Assembly (NCBI GenBank): GCA_036268295.1
Contig: DATAUK010000014.1
Span: 1 to 64,000 of the forward strand
Length of the DNA: 64,000 bases
Reading direction: 5' to 3'
Origin: DATAUK01 sp036268295
Lineage (GTDB): Bacteria > Actinomycetota > Actinomycetes > JAFAQI01
A program made the position numbers and the translations under genes. The notes beneath the pieces were generated by a model that was not told the origin of the DNA, did not search any database, and saw only the letters and a list, made by a program, of their open reading frames with translations. Below, piece by piece: positions 8,066-15,731 of this stretch (the first letter of the stretch is position 1; each line of letters begins with the position of its first letter).

Positions 8066-9435
8066 CCTCGACCAACGCCGCGAGCACGGTCGAACCGGAC
8101 CGCGTCCGCCAGCTGCTCGAACGAGAGCGCGGCCAGTTCGTCGCGACCCATCCGCGCTCGGTGGACTACCGCAGGCGGGCCGAGCCCTCGATGCTCTATG
8201 GCGTCCCGATGAACTGGATGACGCGTTGGGCGAGCCCGAGCCCGGTGGTCGTCGCCTCGGCGTACGGCGCGACGATCGAGGACATCGACGGCAACGCCTA
8301 TGTCGACCTGTGTCTCGGCGACACCGGCGCGATGGCCGGTCACGGACCGGCGCCCGTGGTCGCGGCGATCGCCGAGCAGATGGCACAGGGCGCGACCTTC
8401 ATGCTGCCGACCGAGAACGCGATCTGGGTCGCCGAGGAGATGACGCGGCGCTTCGGGATGTCGCGCTGGCAGTTCTGCCTGACCGCGTCGGACGCGAACC
8501 GGTTCGTGCTGCGGCTCGCCCGCCAGATCACCGGTCGGCAGAAAGTTGTGATCCACAACTGGTGCTACCACGGCTCGGTCGACGAGACGCTGGCTTCGCT
8601 CGACGGCAACGGCGCCGTCATCGCCCGCGAGGGCAGCGTCGGGCCGTCGTACGACGTCACCGAGTCGACCCGGGTGGTCGAGATCAACGACCTCGACGCC
8701 TTGCAGGCCGCGCTTGCCGACGGCAAGGTGGCGTGCGTGCTCGTCGAGCCGGCGCTGACCAACATCGGCATCGTCCTGCCAGACGCGGACTACCACCGCG
8801 AGCTGCGGCGGATCACCCGGGAGACCGGGACCCTGCTGGTCATCGACGAGACCCACACCATCTGCGCCGGACCGGGTGGTTACACCGCCCGCGAAGGACT
8901 CGAGCCGGACCTGGTGACGATCGGCAAGACGATCGGTGGCGGGGTGCCGATCGCGGCGTACGGGATGAGCGACGACGTTGCGGCGTCGATCGTCGCCCAG
9001 ACGTTCTGGCATGAAGCCGACGTCGGCGGCGTCGGCGGCACGCTGGCCGGCAACGCACTGTCGCTCGCCGCGGCACGCGCGACGCTCGGCGAGGTCCTCA
9101 CCGAGGAGGCGTTCGAGCGGATGGAGTCGCTCGCGATCGGGCTGTGCGACGGCATCGAGTCGGTTATCGCGGATTGCGGTGCGCCGTGGCACGTGACTCG
9201 GCTGGGCTGTCGCGCGGAATATCTGTTCAGCCCGGAGCCACCGCGCAATGGCGCCGAGGCGGCAGCCGCGGGCGATGAGGACCTCGACGCGCTGCTGCAT
9301 CTCGCGATGCTCAACCGAGGCGTGCTGCTGACGCCGTTCCACAACATGACGTTGATGTCACCGGCCACCACCGCCGATCAGGTCGACACGCACACCGCCG
9401 CGTTCGCCGCGATCGTGGCCGAGCTGCTGAGCTGA
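8062..9435 (+). CDS. Class III PLP-dependent aminotransferase (GSA-aminomutase-like)
   Basis: A 457-residue fold-type I PLP enzyme. The substrate-side motif GATIEDIDGNAYVDLCLGDT is near residue 70, the PLP phosphate/ring region VLVEPALTNIG near 226, the Asp motif LLVIDETHT at 258-266 and the Schiff-base lysine K289 in VTIGKTIGGGVP. The usual GTEA motif is replaced by LTASDANRFVLRLAR. It most resembles glutamate-1-semialdehyde aminomutase-like transaminases. It opens a cluster with an enolase paralogue, glycerate kinase and FAD oxidoreductase, which suggests a catabolic role, for example amine or amino-acid substrate to keto product. The substrate is not known. Confidence 0.8.
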   Translation: MTSTNAASTVEPDRVRQLLERERGQFVATHPRSVDYRRRAEPSMLYGVPMNWMTRWASPSPVVVASAYGATIEDIDGNAYVDLCLGDTGAMAGHGPAPVVAAIAEQMAQGATFMLPTENAIWVAEEMTRRFGMSRWQFCLTASDANRFVLRLARQITGRQKVVIHNWCYHGSVDETLASLDGNGAVIAREGSVGPSYDVTESTRVVEINDLDALQAALADGKVACVLVEPALTNIGIVLPDADYHRELRRITRETGTLLVIDETHTICAGPGGYTAREGLEPDLVTIGKTIGGGVPIAAYGMSDDVAASIVAQTFWHEADVGGVGGTLAGNALSLAAARATLGEVLTEEAFERMESLAIGLCDGIESVIADCGAPWHVTRLGCRAEYLFSPEPPRNGAEAAAAGDEDLDALLHLAMLNRGVLLTPFHNMTLMSPATTADQVDTHTAAFAAIVAELLS

Positions 9436-9475
9436 GCCGTCGCGTGCTCCGCGGTCGGGGACCTTCGCCTGCAGG

Positions 9476-9507
9476 TTGTTGACAATCCGCACAGGCGACA
9501 ATACGTT
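9476..9507 (+). promoter_or_regulatory. Strong sigma70-type promoter with operator-like repeat (site 2)
   Basis: TTGACA (9479-9484), 17-bp spacer, TACGTT (9502-9507): a near-consensus vegetative promoter for the enolase gene. The -35 box is embedded in TTGTTGACAATC (9476-9487), which differs from site 1 at 8004-8016 only by loss of one central base. A repressor bound here would block the -35 box. The FCD regulator at 14955 is the natural candidate. Confidence 0.6.
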
Positions 9508-9543
9508 GGCGACTCGTCAGCCAGACGACGACAAGGAGATGAC

Positions 9544-10827
9544 GTGCCGCAGGCCGGTGAACGGGCAATCGATCAGGTTCGCGCCCGGGAGGTGCTGGAC
9601 TGCCGAGGCCTGCCGACCGTGCAGGTCGATGTGGTCTTGGCCGACGGCTCGCTGGGCCGCGCCGACGTCCCGTCGGGACGCTCGACCGGTGCCTACGAGG
9701 CGCGCGAGCTTCGTGATGGCGGCTCCCGCTACGGCGGGTACGGCGTACAACAGGCCGTCACCAACGTGGTGGACATTCTCGGTCCTGGCGTCTGCGGCTG
9801 GGCTGCGGATGATCAGCGCCAGCTCGACGCCCGGCTGATCGAGCTCGACGGCACCCCTGACAAGTCGGCGCTCGGTGCCAACGCGCTGCTCGGTGTCTCA
9901 CTCGCCGCGGCGAGGGCTGCCGCGATTTCCGCCGACCTGCCGCTCTACCGCTACCTCTCGAGCGACGGCCATGTGCTGCCGGTGCCGCTGGTCAACCTCA
10001 TCAACGGCGGTCGCCACGCAGCCGGACAGCTGCAGTTCCAGGAGTTCATCGTCATCCCGACCGGCGCGCCGACCTTCAGCGAAGCGCTGGCAGAGAGCTC
10101 CGAGGTCAACCTCGCGCTCGGCGGCGTGCTCGAAGAGCGTTATGGCCGCAGCGCGCTCGCGCTCGGCGACGAGGGCGGCTACGTCCCGCCGGTGTCCGAT
10201 CCACGCGAGGCGCTCGAGCTGCTTCACATCGGGGTCGAGCGGGCCGGCTACGCCGGCCGGTTCCAGTACGGCCTTGACTGCGCGGCAACACATTTCTTCG
10301 ACGTCGAGGAGAACATCTACCGGATCGCCGGCAAGCCGCTGGCCGCCGACGAGCTGATGGCGCTCTACCTCGAGCTGATCCGCGACTTCGGCATCACGAC
10401 GATCGAGGACCCGTTCGCCGAGGACGACTTCACCAGCTTCGCCGCACTCACCGCCGAGTCCGGGATCCAGATCGTCGGTGACGACCTGTTCGTCACCAAC
10501 TCCGAGCGGCTCCGGCGCGGCATCGAGCAGGGTGCGGCGAACGCGTTGCTATGGAAGGTCAACCAGATCGGCACGCTGACAGAGGCGCGCGACGCCGCGA
10601 CGATGGCGACCAGCAACGGTTACGGCGTCTGTGTCTCGGAGCGCTCCGGTGAGACCGAAGACCCGATCATCGCTGACCTGGTGGTGGCGCTCAACGCCGG
10701 CCAGATCAAGACCGGTGCGCCGGTGCGCGGCGAACGTACGGCGAAGTACAACCGGCTGCTGCAGATCGAAGAGGAGCTCGGCGGCTCGGCCCACTATCCC
10801 GGTGCCACGTTCCCGCGAACGGCGTGA
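9544..10827 (+). CDS. Divergent enolase paralogue
   Basis: A 427-residue enolase-superfamily protein co-linear with true enolase. Metal ligands D245, E288 and D313 and catalytic E167, E210, K338 (KVNQIGT) and K389 (GQIKTGAP) are in place, as is H158 in NGGRHA. However, the SHRSGETED active-site segment reads SERSGETED, so the conserved His (H373 in yeast enolase) is Glu366. The flexible loop SGASTG reads SGRSTG, and DSRGNPT reads DCRGLPT. These changes suggest an altered substrate or reaction. GTG start with AGGAG 6 nt upstream. Next to glycerate 2-kinase, it could turn 2-phosphoglycerate into PEP or act on an analogue. Not the housekeeping enolase in my judgement. Confidence 0.85.
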   Translation: MPQAGERAIDQVRAREVLDCRGLPTVQVDVVLADGSLGRADVPSGRSTGAYEARELRDGGSRYGGYGVQQAVTNVVDILGPGVCGWAADDQRQLDARLIELDGTPDKSALGANALLGVSLAAARAAAISADLPLYRYLSSDGHVLPVPLVNLINGGRHAAGQLQFQEFIVIPTGAPTFSEALAESSEVNLALGGVLEERYGRSALALGDEGGYVPPVSDPREALELLHIGVERAGYAGRFQYGLDCAATHFFDVEENIYRIAGKPLAADELMALYLELIRDFGITTIEDPFAEDDFTSFAALTAESGIQIVGDDLFVTNSERLRRGIEQGAANALLWKVNQIGTLTEARDAATMATSNGYGVCVSERSGETEDPIIADLVVALNAGQIKTGAPVRGERTAKYNRLLQIEEELGGSAHYPGATFPRTA

Positions 10828-10833
10828 CCGCGG

Positions 10834-12267
10834 TTGACCGTCGACGGAGCGCAGCTCGCCGGTCCGGCCGTCGTGAACCCGACCGACCTCACGCCGATTG
10901 GCAACGCGGCGTCGCTGCTTGACCACGGCATGAGCGGGCTGCGCGCGGTCGCGCTCGATGTTGCCAGCGCCGGACTGCGGGCGGCCGATCCCGGCGTCGC
11001 GCTCGACCGCATGGTCCTCTTCCACGGCGACCGGCTGCGGGTCGGGGGCCGGGAGTTCGATCTCACCGCCGCCCGTTCGGTTGTTGTCCTTGGCGCCGGC
11101 AAGGCCAGCGTCTCGATCGTCGAGGCGCTGGAGCGAAAGCTCGGTGATCGCATCGACCGGGGCCTGGTGGTCCGCCGATCCGGCGCGCCCGGATCGCTGA
11201 GCCGCGTCGAGGTGCTCGACGCCGATCATCCGATCCCGAGCGAAGCGAGTCTGGCCGCCGGCCGGCGGCTGGCCGAGGCCGCGGCCGAATGCGGCAGCGG
11301 CGACCTGGTGATCACGGCCTTCACCGGCGGCTCGTCGGCGCTCGCCTGCCTGCCGCCCGACGGCGTACCGTTCGCCGCGAAGCAGGCGCTGCACTCGTTG
11401 CTGCTCGACAGCGGTGCGTCCATCGCCGAGGTCAACATCGTGCGCAAGCACGTGTCGGCGCTCAAAGGTGGCCGGCTGGCAGAGCGGATGGCGGGTGCGA
11501 CGTTGGTCAACTTGACGCTGTCCGACGTTGTCGGTGACGCGGTCGACCTGTTGTGTGACCTGGTCGTTCAGGACACCACCGACCAGTACGCCGCGATCGC
11601 GGTGCTCCGGCGATACGGACTGTGGGAGGCGGTTGCTCCCGAGATCCGCAGCCATCTGGAGTCGGCCGACGCGGCTTCGCCGTCGCTCGACGATCTTGAC
11701 ATCACCACCTGCGTGCTGGTGACCGGCTCGACCGTGGTCGAGCAGATGGCCGACCGGGTGCGCGAGCTCGGACGACGACCGGTCATTCTCGGCTCGGCAC
11801 TCGAGGGGGACGGCGCCAGCCTCGGCGGCTTCCTCGGTGTGCTGGCAACCGGCTCCTGCGTTTCGGGCCGGCCGTTCGAGCCAGGCGATGTGTTAGTCGG
11901 TGCGGGCGGTGAGGCGACTGCCTCGATCGGCCGCGCCGATGGTGCGGTCGTCGGCCGGGGCGGCCCGAACCAGGAGGTGGCGCTCGGCTTCGCCCGGGCG
12001 GTCGCCGGTGGGAACGTCTCAGTTTCCGGCGTCTTCGTCGACAGCGACGGATCGGACGGCGGGACCGAGGCTGCCGGCGGCTGCGTGGACGGCACGACCT
12101 TGGAGCGTGCGACCGGGTGTGGCGTCGACGTCGACGCCGCCCTGATGGGGCACGATGCGATGGCCGCACTCGACCGGGTTGGTGATCTCGTGATGACTGG
12201 CCCGACCGGTACGAACATCTCTGACCTGATCGTCGTTGCGATCGACGGCGCCGGCAGTGCGCGGTGA
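10834..12267 (+). CDS. Glycerate 2-kinase, class II (DUF4147/MOFRL)
   Basis: A 477-residue kinase predicted to phosphorylate glycerate to 2-phosphoglycerate with ATP. The N-terminal DUF4147 domain contains VVVLGAGKASVSIVEALE and ITAFTGGSSALACLPPDG; the C-terminal MOFRL domain has RGGPNQEVALGFA and VDSDGSDGGTEAAGG. The frame begins with TTG at 10834, 6 nt after the enolase stop; GTG at 10873 is an alternative start. The product is the normal substrate of enolase, so placement directly after an enolase paralogue is functionally suggestive. Confidence 0.88.
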   Translation: MTVDGAQLAGPAVVNPTDLTPIGNAASLLDHGMSGLRAVALDVASAGLRAADPGVALDRMVLFHGDRLRVGGREFDLTAARSVVVLGAGKASVSIVEALERKLGDRIDRGLVVRRSGAPGSLSRVEVLDADHPIPSEASLAAGRRLAEAAAECGSGDLVITAFTGGSSALACLPPDGVPFAAKQALHSLLLDSGASIAEVNIVRKHVSALKGGRLAERMAGATLVNLTLSDVVGDAVDLLCDLVVQDTTDQYAAIAVLRRYGLWEAVAPEIRSHLESADAASPSLDDLDITTCVLVTGSTVVEQMADRVRELGRRPVILGSALEGDGASLGGFLGVLATGSCVSGRPFEPGDVLVGAGGEATASIGRADGAVVGRGGPNQEVALGFARAVAGGNVSVSGVFVDSDGSDGGTEAAGGCVDGTTLERATGCGVDVDAALMGHDAMAALDRVGDLVMTGPTGTNISDLIVVAIDGAGSAR

Positions 12268-13886
12268 CACCCCGACACGACGTCGTCATTATCGGCGGCG
12301 GCCACAACGGCCTGGTGGCGGCGTTCTATCTCGCCCGGGCCGGGCTGAAGCCGCTCGTGCTCGAGCGCCGGCCGTTTGTCGGCGGTGCCTGCGTCACCGA
12401 ACAGTTCGCGCCCGGTTATCGCGCCTCGACCGGCGCCTATGTCCTGGCGATGCTTCGCCCAGCGGTGTGGCGCGACCTCGATCTCGAGCGCCGCGGGATC
12501 ACGGTCAGCCCGGCCGGCCCGACCCTGAACCTGATGCCTGATGGCACCTCGCTGCTGCTCGGCGACGACCCGAAGCAGGACATGGAAGCCGTCGCGCATC
12601 ACTCGGCCCGTGACGCCCGCGCGCTTGGTGAGTTCGAGGCGGAGCTCGGCCGGCTCGCGCAGGTGCTGCTGCCGACGATGGACATGCCGGCGCCGGATCC
12701 GTCGATGCGGCGGCTTCGCGACTGGACCACGGCATCTGGACTGGCGCGGGTCGGCCTGAAGCAGCGATCGATGATCGCCGACACGTTGCGGTTGCTGGTT
12801 TCTTCGGCCGGCGACTACCTCTGCGAGCGGTTCGAGACCGACATCATCAAGGCGGCGCTGGGCTGGCATGCGATCAACGACAGCCTGGTCGGTCCGTCGA
12901 GCTCCGGCACCGGATACGTGCTGCTTCACGACCACGCCTCAGGTGATCCGGAGGGTGGCATCCAGCAGTGGGGATTCGTCAACGGCGGCATGGGCCGGGT
13001 CACGGCACTGATGGCCGAGGCCGCGATCGAAGCCGGTGCGACGGTGCGGACCGACGCCGAGGTCGCCGCCGTACGGGTCAAGGGTGACCGGGCGATCGGC
13101 GTGACCCTCGCGAACGATGAGGAGATCGACGCCGCGACGATCCTGTCCAATGCGGATCCCAAGCGCACGTTCCTGACGTTGTGCGAGTCGACGTCGCTGC
13201 CCGCCGAGTTCCTGCGCTCGATGAAGTCCTTCCGCTGTGAAGGCACCAGCATGAAGATCAACCTCGCGCTCGCCGCGCTGCCCCACGTCAACGGCGACCA
13301 CTCCTCGGACGTGCAGCCCTATCACCGCGGCATCCTCGAGATCGGACCGCCGCTCGAGATTCTCGACGTCCAGCAGGCCGAGGCGCGGCGTGGCATCGCC
13401 GCGACCGGCTCCCACATCGAGATCTGCTTCCCGACCGTCCACGACGCCTCGCTGGCACCCGAGGGCCGCCACATCGCGACCATCGACGTCAACTCCCAGC
13501 CGTACAACCTCGCAGCCGGGCACTGGGACGACCACAAGGAACAGGTCGCCGACCGGGTCATCAAGGAGCTCGGCGAGCTGATCCCTGACCTCGCCGGCGC
13601 GATCCTCGAACGCCAGGTGCTCTCGCCACTGGATCTCGAGCGCGTCCTCGGGATGACCGGCGGGCATGCGCTGCACGGCGACATGACGCTCGACCAGCTG
13701 TTCATCTTCCGGCCGGCGCTGCACTACTCCGACTACCGGACGCCGCTTGACGGGCTCTATCTGTGTGGCGCGGGGACCCATCCCGGCGGCGGCGTGACCG
13801 GCGCGAACGGCCGCAACTGCGCGGCCGCGGTCATCGCCGACCGACGCCGCCGGTCCTGGAAACGCGCTGCAAAGGCGGCGTCGTGA
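12264..13886 (+). CDS. FAD-dependent oxidoreductase (PYROXD2/phytoene-desaturase-like)
   Basis: A 540-residue flavoprotein. The N-terminal dinucleotide-binding motif VVIIGGGHNGLVAAFYLARAG is followed by VLERRPFVGGACVTEQFAPGYRAS, and the C-terminal FAD motif is LDGLYLCGAGTHPGGGVTGANGRNCA. This is the amine-oxidase/phytoene-dehydrogenase group whose human member is PYROXD2. The GTG start overlaps the glycerate kinase stop (GTGA), so the two are coupled. It may oxidise an amine or hydroxyl intermediate in the cluster's pathway; the substrate is unknown. Confidence 0.85.
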   Translation: MTPRHDVVIIGGGHNGLVAAFYLARAGLKPLVLERRPFVGGACVTEQFAPGYRASTGAYVLAMLRPAVWRDLDLERRGITVSPAGPTLNLMPDGTSLLLGDDPKQDMEAVAHHSARDARALGEFEAELGRLAQVLLPTMDMPAPDPSMRRLRDWTTASGLARVGLKQRSMIADTLRLLVSSAGDYLCERFETDIIKAALGWHAINDSLVGPSSSGTGYVLLHDHASGDPEGGIQQWGFVNGGMGRVTALMAEAAIEAGATVRTDAEVAAVRVKGDRAIGVTLANDEEIDAATILSNADPKRTFLTLCESTSLPAEFLRSMKSFRCEGTSMKINLALAALPHVNGDHSSDVQPYHRGILEIGPPLEILDVQQAEARRGIAATGSHIEICFPTVHDASLAPEGRHIATIDVNSQPYNLAAGHWDDHKEQVADRVIKELGELIPDLAGAILERQVLSPLDLERVLGMTGGHALHGDMTLDQLFIFRPALHYSDYRTPLDGLYLCGAGTHPGGGVTGANGRNCAAAVIADRRRRSWKRAAKAAS

Positions 13887-14593
13887 CGCCGTTCGAGTTC
13901 GAGGGCCGACCGGTGCCGGACATCGTGACGCCGATGCCAGGGCCGGCCAGTCGTGCCCTCCGGGATCGCGAGCAGGCCGTCCTCTACCGCGGCACCGGCG
14001 ACCATCTCGCGCCGGCCGTCATCAACCGCAAGGCCGGCTTCGTCATCGAGGACGTGGACGGCAACCTGCTGCTCGACATGGCGAGCGCCTCGGCGTCCGT
14101 GCCGCTGGGTGCCTGTCCGCCTCGGCTGGTCGAGGCGGTGACCACCGCGATCGCGAGGTTCGGCAACGAGGACACCCACGCCTTCACCACGGAGTACGTC
14201 GCGCCGCTCGCCGAGCGGCTGGTCGAGCTCGGGCCGGCGTCGTGCACCCGGGTGGATCTCGCGTTGAACGGTACCGAGGCGATCGAGATCGCGGTCCGCT
14301 TGATGCGCCGCGCGACCGGCCGCTCGATCATCCTGGGCTTCCTCGGCGGCTACCACGGTGAGAGCTCGACCACGGCGTCGCTCGGCGCCGAGATCTCGGA
14401 GCTGAGTCGAGGAGTTCGCGGGCTGGCGCCGGGCTTCGTCCACGTGCCCTACCCGAATCCCTATCGCGACCCGTTCCGTCAGCCGCGGCCCGGCGGGTCC
14501 GGCGACGCGACCGGCGGTCCAGGCGAGTGCGCGCTGAGCGACCAGCAGATCGATCAGGCACTCGACGCCTTCGCGCAACTTGGTGCGACATGA
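13883..14593 (+). pseudogene. C-terminally truncated class III aminotransferase
   Basis: 236 residues matching only the N-terminal half of a class III aminotransferase: VIEDVDGNLLLDMASASASVPLG, LALNGTEAIEIAVRLMRRATG and ILGFLGGYHGESS. The frame stops at ALDAFAQLGAT, before the EPV segment, the Asp motif and the Schiff-base lysine, so it cannot be a complete PLP enzyme. The GTG start overlaps the previous stop (GTGA). The stop itself overlaps the ATG of another aminotransferase remnant. Either a genuine deletion or an assembly error is possible; a free-standing half domain is less likely. Confidence 0.65.
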
Positions 14594-14840
14594 CAACGGA
14601 CGGTCCGACCGGCCTGCCACACGTCGACACCGAGGGCCCGGACCCAACAGCCGGGCGTTCTTCGAGCGGCTGGACTCGCGGGTCATCGCCGGGATGACCG
14701 ATCACGACGAGGTGCCGTTCGTCGAGGCCCGCAACGCCGGCTCGCTGATGCTCGTGCCTGGCGGTCGCCGGCGCGGTTCGCGAGGTGGCGAGCCATCCGC
14801 CGCCGGAAGCGCCGAGCCGGTTCGGGCGAGGCTCGCCCGA
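14590..14840 (+). pseudogene. Remnant of a second class III aminotransferase N-terminus
   Basis: From ATG 14590 the reading MTTDGPTGLPHVDTEGPDP continues, after a one-base frame change near 14644, as NSRAFFERLDSRVIAGM then VPFVEARNAGSLM. Together these resemble the first 60 residues of a class III aminotransferase, up to just before the usual DVDGN motif. After that no homology is seen and the frame runs into the gntR upstream region. Interpreted as a frameshifted, truncated gene. Confidence 0.45.
14822..14840 (+). terminator. Stem-loop before gntR
   Basis: TCGGGCGA, loop GGC, TCGCCCGA: an 8-bp perfect GC-rich stem with a 3-nt loop between the aminotransferase remnants and gntR. There is no T tract, so it is at best a factor-assisted terminator or a transcript-end structure for the upstream cluster. 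Confidence 0.35.
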
Positions 14841-14884
14841 TGGCGGCACAAAACGCCGGTAACCCGGCTACGATTAGTTGTCGC

Positions 14885-14896
14885 ATTGTAAGCAAT
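14885..14896 (+). promoter_or_regulatory. Possible GntR/FCD operator (site 3) upstream of gntR
   Basis: ATTGTAAGCAAT lies about 60 bp before the gntR start codon. It has ATTG/CAAT arms and one mismatch to an ATTGTnnACAAT pattern, similar to sites 1 and 2 in the same cluster. It would fit autoregulation, but the match is weaker than the other two. Confidence 0.3.
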
Positions 14897-14954
14897 CGTG
14901 GCGGGATCACGATCCGGCCACCGTGCCGGCCAGGACGCCGAAAGAGGATCAGCC

Positions 14955-15635
14955 GTGTCCACTTCCACCGTTCGAGCCGCGCTCGAGCCGCTCGCGCTGC
15001 AGAGCACTCCGGCGCTGATCGCCGATCGGCTGCGCGCCGAGATCCTCAGCGGTGCGTTTCCGGCCGATACCCAGCTCTCGGAGATGGAGCTGGCCCGCCA
15101 GCTCAAGGTGAGCCGCGGGCCGATCCGTGAGGCGATGCAGCGGCTGATCCAGGAAGGGCTGCTGCGCGCCGAGCGCAACCGCGGCGTCTTCGTCGTGGAG
15201 CTCGACCATGACGACGCCCGCGACGTCTACCTCGCCCGCGGCGTCATCGAGCGGGCAGCGGCAGCGATCGTCACCCAGCAGGCGCCGCAGCAGGTGTTCG
15301 AGTCGCTGCAGACGATCGTCGACCAGCTGGCCGACTCACTCGACGGCGTGTGGGCCGAGGTGATCAGCCACGACCTGGCGTTTCACCAGACCCTGGTCGA
15401 GGCGGCAGCGAGCCCGCGGCTGACCCGGATGTTCCGGACGCTGCTCGCCGAGACGCAGCTGTGTCTGCTCCGCCTCGAGCCGTTCTACGACGGGCGGTCG
15501 GAGGTGGTCGCCGAACACCAGGCGATCCTGGATGCGGTCCGATCGGGCAACCTGCGGACCGTCGACCGGTTGGTCCGGCTGCACATGGACGCCTCCGCGG
15601 CCCGGCTCTCGGCGCCGAAGCCCGGCACCTCCTGA
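14955..15635 (+). CDS. GntR-family regulator, FadR/FCD subfamily
   Basis: 226 residues. Winged HTH at about 12-75 (LIADRLRAEILSGAFPADTQ, ELARQLKVSRGPIREAMQRL, LRAERNRGVFVVEL), then an all-helical FCD ligand domain with the probable metal-site residues in SHDLAFHQTLVEAA, VVAEHQAILDAV and RLHMDAS. The start is GTG 14955 with AGAGGA 6 nt upstream; a longer open frame exists but lacks such a site. It follows the aminotransferase/enolase/kinase cluster and is the likely controller of the TTGT...ACAA sites at 8000, 9476 and 14885. Effectors of this subfamily are usually organic acids. Confidence 0.87.
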   Translation: MSTSTVRAALEPLALQSTPALIADRLRAEILSGAFPADTQLSEMELARQLKVSRGPIREAMQRLIQEGLLRAERNRGVFVVELDHDDARDVYLARGVIERAAAAIVTQQAPQQVFESLQTIVDQLADSLDGVWAEVISHDLAFHQTLVEAAASPRLTRMFRTLLAETQLCLLRLEPFYDGRSEVVAEHQAILDAVRSGNLRTVDRLVRLHMDASAARLSAPKPGTS

Positions 15636-15637
15636 GT

Positions 15638-15681
15638 TGTCAGGACCTACGGCGCACCCGTGCGCGCGGCGGGTCCTGACA
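15638..15681 (+). terminator. Nested stem-loop after gntR
   Basis: TGTCAGGACC (15638-15647) pairs perfectly with GGTCCTGACA (15672-15681), and an inner GCGCAC/GTGCGC hairpin sits in the 24-nt loop. It begins 3 nt after the gntR stop. No T run follows directly, so it may be an atypical terminator; a CCCTTTTCT run lies 15-20 nt further on. Confidence 0.4.
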
Positions 15682-15695
15682 GGTCCACGGCGCCG

Positions 15696-15731
15696 TACCC
15701 TTTTCTCATGCGACGGCTGGTCAGGACGTGA
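15696..15731 (+). promoter_or_regulatory. Leaderless promoter with coupled 7-codon mini-ORF
   Basis: A -10 box TACCCT (15696-15701) is followed 6 nt later by ATG 15708, opening a 7-codon frame (MRRLVRT). Its TGA (15729-15731) overlaps the GTG of the hydroxylase gene (15728) as GTGA. This is the same arrangement as at 3811-3852 and 8026-8065. Confidence 0.45.

Noticed and set aside
14955..15635. Longer gntR start at 14898
   Set aside because: The extra 19 codons overlap the operator-like region and lack a Shine-Dalgarno site, whereas GTG 14955 has AGAGGA at good spacing.
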